From JBBAGE01 sp041655055 (GTDB lineage: Bacteria > Pseudomonadota > Alphaproteobacteria > Rhodobacterales > Rhodobacteraceae), in NCBI GenBank assembly GCA_041655055.1, contig JBBAGE010000073.1, positions 1 through 11,183 on the forward strand: a stretch of 11,183 nt of DNA, given 5' to 3'. The translations under genes were made by a program, and so were the position numbers. The notes below the pieces were generated by a model that was given only the letters and a program-made list of their open reading frames with translations, had not been told where the DNA came from and did not search any database. Below are positions 7,331 to 11,183 of the stretch, in pieces; within the stretch, counting starts at the first letter, position 1, and each line of letters opens with the position of its first letter.

Positions 7331-7351
7331 ATTATAAGGCAGGTCTGTCAA
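7331..7351 (-). promoter_or_regulatory. Candidate promoter elements upstream of hpf (unusual spacing)
   Basis: On the minus strand an exact TTGACA (7351-7346) is followed by an exact TATAAT (7336-7331). Only 9 bases separate them, far below the 16-18 needed for a standard sigma-70 promoter. Either element may be part of a promoter with a weak partner, or the match may be chance. The gap between lptB and hpf (7156-7372, 217 bases) is where an hpf promoter is expected. No sigma-54 consensus was seen. Confidence 0.25.
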
Positions 7352-7372
7352 CTGATCCCTGCGGGCGTGGGT

Positions 7373-8113
7373 TCAGACGCGAAAATTCTGCCCAAGATAG
7401 ACGCGGCGCACGTTTTCATCGGCCACGACCTCGGCGGTGGTGCCGCTCATCATCACTTCGCCGTCATGCAAGATATAGGCGCGATCGACGATCCCCAGGG
7501 TTTCCTGCACATTGTGATCGGTGATCAGCACGCCCAGCCCGCGTTGTTTCAGCGCCATCACAAGGCCGCGAATCTCGCCCACGGCAATGGGATCGACGCC
7601 GGCAAAGGGTTCATCCAGCAGCACATATTTCGGCCCCGCCGCAAGACAGCGCGCGATTTCGGTGCGCCGCCTTTCGCCCCCCGACAGTGCCAGCGCGGGC
7701 GTGCGCCGCAGATGGGTGATGGAAAACTCCGACAGCAGATCTTCGAGCCGTTCGCGCCGCAAGATCGGGTCTTTTACCGCCAGTTCCAGAATCGCGAGGA
7801 TGTTGTTTTCAACGCTCATGCCGCGGAAAATCGAAACTTCCTGCGGCAGGTAACCGATGCCCAGCTTGGCCCGGCGATACATCGGCAGATAGGTCACATC
7901 GCGGCCATCAAGCAACACCTGCCCGCTTTCGGGGGTCACAAGGCCGGCGATAGAATAGAAACAGGTCGTTTTGCCCGAACCATTCGGGCCCAGCAGGGCC
8001 ACAACCTCGCCCCGGTTCAGATGCAGGCTGACATCGCGGATCACCGGACGCTTGCGATAGCTTTTGCGCAGATGCGTGACGCGCAGGCCCTGATCCGAAT
8101 CGGCAGCGGACAT
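7373..8113 (-). CDS. lptB: Lipopolysaccharide export ABC transporter ATP-binding protein LptB
   Basis: 246 residues, typical for LptB. It is the cytoplasmic ATPase that, with LptF and LptG (not in view), extracts LPS from the inner membrane and pushes it along the LptC-LptA bridge. Clear ABC motifs: Walker A GPNGSGKTT (residues 42-50), Q-loop LPQEVSIFR (Q91), signature LSGGE (143-147), Walker B YVLLDEPF (163-170, D167 and E168) and the switch histidine in LITDHNVQE. The YLPMYRRAKLGIGYLPQ segment is characteristic of LptB rather than of general ABC ATPases. ATG at 8113 directly abuts the lptA stop codon (no intervening base), so translational coupling is very likely. A 217-base gap follows before hpf, where many proteobacteria carry rpoN. 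Confidence 0.97.
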   Translation of the reverse strand: MSAADSDQGLRVTHLRKSYRKRPVIRDVSLHLNRGEVVALLGPNGSGKTTCFYSIAGLVTPESGQVLLDGRDVTYLPMYRRAKLGIGYLPQEVSIFRGMSVENNILAILELAVKDPILRRERLEDLLSEFSITHLRRTPALALSGGERRRTEIARCLAAGPKYVLLDEPFAGVDPIAVGEIRGLVMALKQRGLGVLITDHNVQETLGIVDRAYILHDGEVMMSGTTAEVVADENVRRVYLGQNFRV

Positions 8114-8617
8114 CTAGTCGCGACCGGGCATCAAAATGGTGCGCACGCCGCCTTCCATCGTGCCGGTGCCGCTTTGCAGATCGACGACCAGCCGTTCGGC
8201 CGACAGCGCATTTGGCCCCTGGGTCAGCAATACACCCCCGGTCATGACGATACGGCCCGATTCGATGGTATATTCGGCCTCGTCTGCCTCGGCGGCATCG
8301 TCACCATTGGCCAGCGTGACATTGCCGCTGGCATGCAGGCGGGCAATCGCGCCGGGCTGGCCATCGTCACCGCCGGCATATTCCACGCGCACCTGATCGG
8401 CCGCAAGCCGCATCGCCCCCTGCCCGATCACGACATTGCCGCTGAACACGGCCGCGCCATCCTGCTGCACGACTTCCAGCCGTTCGGCGGCGATTTCAAC
8501 GGGTAACGTGGTATCCGCGCGCATGCCACCAAAGGGAATCTGTGCCCCCTGCGCCAGCGCCCCCTGCGCCAAAGCGGTGAACAAAAAGCAGGCAGTGATC
8601 AGGCGCAGAGGTTTCAC
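8114..8617 (-). CDS. lptA: LPS transport periplasmic protein LptA
   Basis: 167 residues with a GTG start at 8617. LptA forms the periplasmic bridge that carries LPS from LptC to LptD at the outer membrane. The N-terminus is a clear Sec signal peptide: KPLR, then a hydrophobic core and a probable cleavage after ALA at residue 22. The mature part is beta-rich and OstA-like: PVEIAAERLEV, AVFSGNVVIGQG, MRLAADQVRVEY, NVTLANGDDAAEADEAEY and GGVLLTQGPNALSAERLVVDL, the repeated strand pattern of the jellyroll. The start is 3 bases after the lptC stop and its ribosome-binding site is weak (AGAAAG), suggesting reliance on coupling with lptC. Sequence conservation in this family is low; the identity rests on signal peptide, fold pattern and position next to lptB. 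Confidence 0.92.
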   Translation of the reverse strand: MKPLRLITACFLFTALAQGALAQGAQIPFGGMRADTTLPVEIAAERLEVVQQDGAAVFSGNVVIGQGAMRLAADQVRVEYAGGDDGQPGAIARLHASGNVTLANGDDAAEADEAEYTIESGRIVMTGGVLLTQGPNALSAERLVVDLQSGTGTMEGGVRTILMPGRD

Positions 8618-8620
8618 AGG

Positions 8621-9232
8621 CTAATCTTTCTGATGTTGCGGATCATATATCAGTTTGACCCCCTGATTGAAAACCAGAACATACTGACCGGGCAGCGATC
8701 CGGGGGCGATCACCATCTTGCCCGCCTCGATCACGCCGGGGGGGCCGTTGCCGGTGATCTGCCCCGCCGATTCCAGCCGCGTGATATCCAGCAATGCCGC
8801 CAGCCGGTCGGTTTCCACCCGGTAACCGGATGATGTGGTCACCACCACCCCGCCGCCCAGCTCGGCGGTTTGCGAACTGCCATCGATCACGCCATCGGCG
8901 GCATGAAGGGTGATATCCGTGCCATCGGGCAATTCGATCTGTGCATCCAGCTCGGTTCCGCCGGCGATGCGCGGATCGCCCATTTCGGGGCGCACGACCG
9001 CGGCCTGAAACTGCACCGCGGCGCCATCGCTGGTCACGCTCGCATAGCTTGGCCGCCCGATCCGCTGATCGCCCATCAGTGCGCCGGGATCGACATCGGT
9101 ATAGGGCAGGTTTTGCGCCGGATCGATGGTGCGCGCCGCCAGAAACACCGTGGACAGCATCGCCAGCGCCCCCAGCGGCAGAATGATTTTCAGCCAGGCA
9201 ATGACGCGCGAATAGGTATCATCATAGCGCAT
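8621..9232 (-). CDS. lptC: LPS export protein LptC
   Basis: 203 residues, near the family's usual 190-200. LptC is a bitopic inner-membrane protein that receives LPS from LptB2FG and hands it to LptA. One N-terminal membrane segment is visible at about residues 12-32, after the charged MRYDDTYSR, and no cleavage site is apparent. The periplasmic part contains beta-strand segments typical of the OstA/LptC fold, such as ELDAQIELPDGTDITLHAADGVID and GGGVVVTTSSGYRVETDRLAALL in pieces, plus GPPGVIEAGKM. ATG at 9232 lies 9 bases after the kdsD stop, with a poor ribosome-binding site. The order lptC-lptA-lptB after kdsD is the conserved arrangement and is the strongest support, since LptC sequences diverge greatly. 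Confidence 0.9.
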   Translation of the reverse strand: MRYDDTYSRVIAWLKIILPLGALAMLSTVFLAARTIDPAQNLPYTDVDPGALMGDQRIGRPSYASVTSDGAAVQFQAAVVRPEMGDPRIAGGTELDAQIELPDGTDITLHAADGVIDGSSQTAELGGGVVVTTSSGYRVETDRLAALLDITRLESAGQITGNGPPGVIEAGKMVIAPGSLPGQYVLVFNQGVKLIYDPQHQKD

Positions 9233-9241
9233 CGCAACCGC

Positions 9242-10198
9242 TCAGACCACGCCGGCGCGCAGGCAATCATGGATATGCAGAATACCGATGGGGCGGGCCT
9301 CATCGATCACGAAAAGGCTGGTGATATGATGGGCCTGCATCAGGGCCACGGCCTCTTCGGCCAGGGCGTCGGGGTCGATGATCTGGGGATTGCGGGTCAT
9401 GACCTGATCAGCGGTTTTTTCCAGCAATCCGGCCATGTTGCGCCGCAAATCCCCATCGGTGACAATCCCCGCCAACGCGCCATCCGCGCCCGATACCCCC
9501 ACCACGCCAAAGCCGCGCCGGGTCATCGCGATCAGCGCATCGCCCATCGGCGTGCCCATATCCACCAGCGGCAATTCGCGGTGCATCAGATCGGCAACCT
9601 TGGACAGCCGCGCGCCAAGCTTGCCGCCGGGGTGAAACACGCGAAAATGTTCGGGCGAGAATTTGCGATGTTCCATCAACGCGATCGCCAGCGCATCACC
9701 CAGCGCCAGCGTCATCGTCGTCGATGTGGTGGGCACGATACCCTTGTCGCAGGCCTCGGGCGCGGGGGGCAGCAGCAGCGCCACATCGGATTGGCGCAAC
9801 AGCGTGCTTTCGGCGCGCCCGGCAATGCCGATCATCGGAATATCGAATCGGCGCGTATAGGCCACCAGATCCGCCAATTCGGGCGTTTCGCCGGAATTCG
9901 ACAGCACCAGCGCCACATCGCCGCGCGCCATCATGCCCAGATCGCCGTGGCTGGCCTCGGCCGGGTGAACGAAATGCGCGGGCGTGCCGGTGCTGGCCAG
10001 CGTCGCGGCCAGTTTGCGCGCGATATGGCCGGATTTGCCCATGCCCGACACGATCACCCGCCCGCGCGCCGCCAGAATCAGCGCCACCGCATCGGCAAAG
10101 GCCGTATCGACGCTTTCGGCCAGCATGGATAATGCCTCGGCCTCGCGCTGGATCACGCGGCGGCCGGTGGCAAGCAGGACATCCTTTTGCAGCGTCAC
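9242..10198 (-). CDS. kdsD: Arabinose-5-phosphate isomerase (KdsD/KpsF family)
   Basis: Interconverts ribulose-5-phosphate and arabinose-5-phosphate, the first step to Kdo of the LPS inner core. 318 residues from GTG 10198 (E. coli KdsD has about 328). The SIS domain (about 35-190) shows GMGKSGHIARKLA (52 onward), FVHPAEASHGDLGMM with H84, SNSGET (100-105), PTTSTTMTLALGDALA and HPGGKLG (H190). Two CBS domains follow (about 200-318), including IVTDGDLRR and a closing LHIHDCLRAGVV. Two starts are possible. TTG at 10219 overlaps the rnd stop (TTGA) but has no well-placed ribosome-binding site. GTG at 10198 has GAAAGG nine bases upstream and fits the family N-terminus, so I prefer it. kdsC, the phosphatase often found next, is absent here. 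Confidence 0.95.
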   Translation of the reverse strand: MTLQKDVLLATGRRVIQREAEALSMLAESVDTAFADAVALILAARGRVIVSGMGKSGHIARKLAATLASTGTPAHFVHPAEASHGDLGMMARGDVALVLSNSGETPELADLVAYTRRFDIPMIGIAGRAESTLLRQSDVALLLPPAPEACDKGIVPTTSTTMTLALGDALAIALMEHRKFSPEHFRVFHPGGKLGARLSKVADLMHRELPLVDMGTPMGDALIAMTRRGFGVVGVSGADGALAGIVTDGDLRRNMAGLLEKTADQVMTRNPQIIDPDALAEEAVALMQAHHITSLFVIDEARPIGILHIHDCLRAGVV

Positions 10199-10215
10199 GG
10201 ACGGGGGCCTTTCGG

Positions 10216-10827
10216 TCAATGCGCGAAAATATCCTGCTCGGGCCAGCCTTGCAGATCCAAAAGCGCGCGGGTCGGCAGGAAATCAAAGCACGATTGCGCC
10301 AGCGTGCTGCGGCCTTCGCGTTCCAGCATCGCGTTTAGCGCATCGCGCAAACGGTGCAGATAAAGCACATCGGATGCGGCATAATCGAGCTGCGCAGGCG
10401 TCAGCTCATCCGCGCCCCAATCGCTCATTTGCTGCATTTTCGACACATCAACCCGCAGCATCTGATCCAGCAGATATTTCAGCCCGTGCCGGTCGGTATA
10501 GGTGCGCACCAGTTTCGACGCGATCTTGGTGCAGTAAACCGGCGCCGCCAGAACGCCAAAGGCATGATACATCGCCGCAATATCGAATCGGCCAAAGTGA
10601 AACAGTTTAAGCACATTCGGATCGCCCAGTAGCCGGGTCAGATTCGGCGCGCTTGTCTGGCCGCGCTCGATTTGCACGATATGCGCATTGCCATCGCCCC
10701 CCGAAAGCTGCACCACACACAGCCGGTCGCGATGCGGGTTAAGCCCCATGGTTTCACAGTCGATGGCGACGATGGACCCAAGGTCAACATCATCGGGAAG
10801 GTCATTTTTATAGAGGAAATTCGCCAC
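10216..10827 (-). CDS. RNase D-like 3'-5' exonuclease (DEDDy family), single-domain form
   Basis: 203 residues from GTG 10827. A DEDDy exoribonuclease, a family that trims 3' ends of tRNA precursors and other small RNAs. Exo I is IDCETMGL (D23, E25), Exo II LFHFGRFD (D82), Exo III LDYAASDVLYLH (Y149, D153), and the KLVRTYTDRHGLKYL segment is typical of the family. The HRDC domains that follow in E. coli RNase D (about 375 residues) are absent; the protein ends soon after the exonuclease domain, as is common in alphaproteobacteria. The frame continues upstream to 10902, but that extension is tRNA sequence read as protein and is not real. AGGGG lies about 7 bases before the GTG. The gene begins 25 bases after the tRNA-Leu CCA end, in the same direction. 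Often annotated rnd, but I leave the symbol blank because of the short form. Confidence 0.93.
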   Translation of the reverse strand: MANFLYKNDLPDDVDLGSIVAIDCETMGLNPHRDRLCVVQLSGGDGNAHIVQIERGQTSAPNLTRLLGDPNVLKLFHFGRFDIAAMYHAFGVLAAPVYCTKIASKLVRTYTDRHGLKYLLDQMLRVDVSKMQQMSDWGADELTPAQLDYAASDVLYLHRLRDALNAMLEREGRSTLAQSCFDFLPTRALLDLQGWPEQDIFAH

Positions 10828-10852
10828 TCGTGGCCCCTGTCTGCTAAAGGGG

Positions 10853-10939
10853 TGGTGCCCAGGAGAGGACTCGAACCTCCACATCGTTGCCAATACTAGC
10901 ACCTGAAGCTAGCGCGTCTACCAGTTCCGCCACCTGGGC
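10853..10939 (-). tRNA. tRNA-Leu(CAG)
   Basis: Read on the minus strand, GCCCAGG (10939-10933) pairs with CCTGGGC (10863-10857) as a 7-bp acceptor stem, followed by discriminator A and an encoded CCA (10855-10853). The anticodon stem is CTAGC/GCTAG with a TTCAGGT loop, giving anticodon CAG (leucine, CUG codons). A long variable arm (around TATTGGCAACGAT) is typical of the class II leucine tRNAs. The T arm GGAGG/CCTCT encloses TTCGAGT. Total length is 87 bases with CCA. Confidence 0.97.
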
Positions 10940-10958
10940 AGGTGTCGTGAAACCGCGA

Positions 10959-10985
10959 TGTATATGCGGCGCATCCGACTGTCAA
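10959..10985 (-). promoter_or_regulatory. Probable promoter for tRNA-Leu and the downstream rnd/kdsD/lptCAB genes
   Basis: On the minus strand an exact TTGACA (10985-10980) is followed after 15 bases by TATACA (10964-10959). The expected transcription start would be about 10-15 bases upstream of the tRNA 5' end at 10939. The -35 is perfect; the spacer is a little short and the -10 imperfect, so the exact -10 register is uncertain. No other obvious promoter or large gap occurs before lptB, so it may serve the whole minus-strand run. Confidence 0.5.
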
Positions 10986-11021
10986 CGGGGGTTTTCAGCT
11001 TTTCTGCGGCCTTTATGCCGC

Positions 11022-11050
11022 TTGTTCAATCTGCGCTGCAAAGCTATCAA
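11022..11050 (+). promoter_or_regulatory. Weak candidate promoter for the epimerase-like gene
   Basis: TTGTTC (11022-11027), a 17-base spacer and TATCAA (11045-11050) lie 30 bases before the start codon at 11080. Spacing is right but both hexamers are imperfect. A small inverted repeat GCGGC/GCCGC (11006-11010 and 11017-11021) sits just upstream. Confidence 0.28.
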
Positions 11051-11079
11051 TTTTCCCACAAGGGACGGAGGGTATGCCG

Positions 11080-11183
11080 ATGACGAAATTGGTCACCATT
11101 TATGGCGGTGCGGGCTTTGTGGGCCGCTATATTGCCCGGCGCATGGCGAATGCGGGCTGGCGTGTGCGCGTGACCTCGCGCCG
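11080..11183 (+). CDS. NAD(P)-binding epimerase/NDUFA9-like protein, 3'-truncated by the window edge
   Basis: Only the first 34 codons are visible. TKLVTIYGGAGFVGRYIA is a Rossmann-fold beta-alpha-beta start with the GGxGFxG dinucleotide-binding loop of extended short-chain dehydrogenases/epimerases, followed by RRMANAGWRVRVTSRR, where a basic residue after the second strand could favour NADP. The closest resemblance I recall is the complex I NDUFA9-like/atypical SDR protein of Rhodobacterales. The start is ATG at 11080, because GGAGGG (11067-11072) lies 7 bases upstream; the ATG at 11074 is too close to it. It is divergent from the tRNA-Leu gene. Function beyond the fold cannot be settled from this fragment. 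Confidence 0.75.
   Translation, partial: MTKLVTIYGGAGFVGRYIARRMANAGWRVRVTSR

Noticed and set aside
7156..7332. N-terminal extension of hpf
   Set aside because: Not similar to HPF proteins, and a strong GGAGG precedes the ATG at 7155.
7339..7362. GCAGG/CCTGC inverted repeat after lptB considered as a terminator
   Set aside because: Only 5 base pairs around a 14-base loop, with no T-run; too weak.
7367..8506. 379-codon open frame on the plus strand opposite lptB and lptA
   Set aside because: Antisense shadow of ABC-ATPase and LptA coding sequence, without recognisable domains.
8870..10132. 420-codon open frame on the plus strand opposite kdsD and lptC
   Set aside because: A shadow of kdsD and lptC, low-complexity and rich in His, Gln and Arg. 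Opposite strand has conserved SIS and CBS motifs.
10828..10902. N-terminal extension of the RNase D-like gene (reads MLVLATMWRFESSPGHHP)
   Set aside because: This is tRNA-Leu sequence translated. The conserved protein starts at GTG 10827.
1..11183. Mobile elements, CRISPR arrays, phage genes, toxin-antitoxin or defence systems
   Set aside because: No transposase motifs, direct repeat arrays, terminal repeats or defence domains seen. The tRNA gene shows no flanking integrase or duplicated 3' end within the window.

Overview
The window looks like chromosomal DNA of an alphaproteobacterium, most probably a member of the Rhodobacterales (Roseobacter/Rhodobacter relatives). The reasons are the GC-rich, third-position-GC codon use, the close resemblance of several proteins to families I associate with that order, and the gene order kdsD-lptC-lptA-lptB-hpf-ptsN. 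I cannot name the genus. I see no insertion sequence, phage gene, CRISPR array or rRNA gene.

Left half (1-6061, plus strand): a tight, co-directional run of five genes. It starts with the 3' part of galU (UDP-glucose pyrophosphorylase). Next come a family-4-type glycosyltransferase, a family-2-type glycosyltransferase with a DxD motif, a core-2/I-branching-type glycosyltransferase with a long uncharacterised C-terminal region, and a 467-residue protein that appears to hold two sulfotransferase-like halves. Intergenic gaps range from a 4-base overlap to about 30 bases, so the genes are probably one operon. The simplest reading is synthesis and decoration (branching, sulfation) of a surface glycan from UDP-sugars and PAPS. 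No flippase, polymerase or ABC exporter is visible, so the product and its destination are unknown. This is the least understood part of the window.

Right half (6077-10939, minus strand): a housekeeping cluster. In transcription order it holds tRNA-Leu(CAG), a short RNase D-like exonuclease, kdsD (arabinose-5-phosphate isomerase, first step towards Kdo), lptC, lptA and lptB (lipopolysaccharide transport to the outer membrane), a 217-base gap with a structured hairpin, hpf (long-form ribosome hibernation factor) and ptsN (EIIA-Ntr). The cluster matches the classical kdsD-lptCAB-rpoN-hpf-ptsN neighbourhood, except that rpoN is missing between lptB and hpf and kdsC is missing after kdsD. The two halves converge at a perfect 9-bp stem-loop at 6046-6072.

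Right edge (11080-11183, plus strand): the first 34 codons of an NAD(P)-binding Rossmann protein (epimerase/NDUFA9-like), divergent from the tRNA gene. The 140-base divergent region carries a good promoter candidate for the tRNA and a weaker one for the epimerase.
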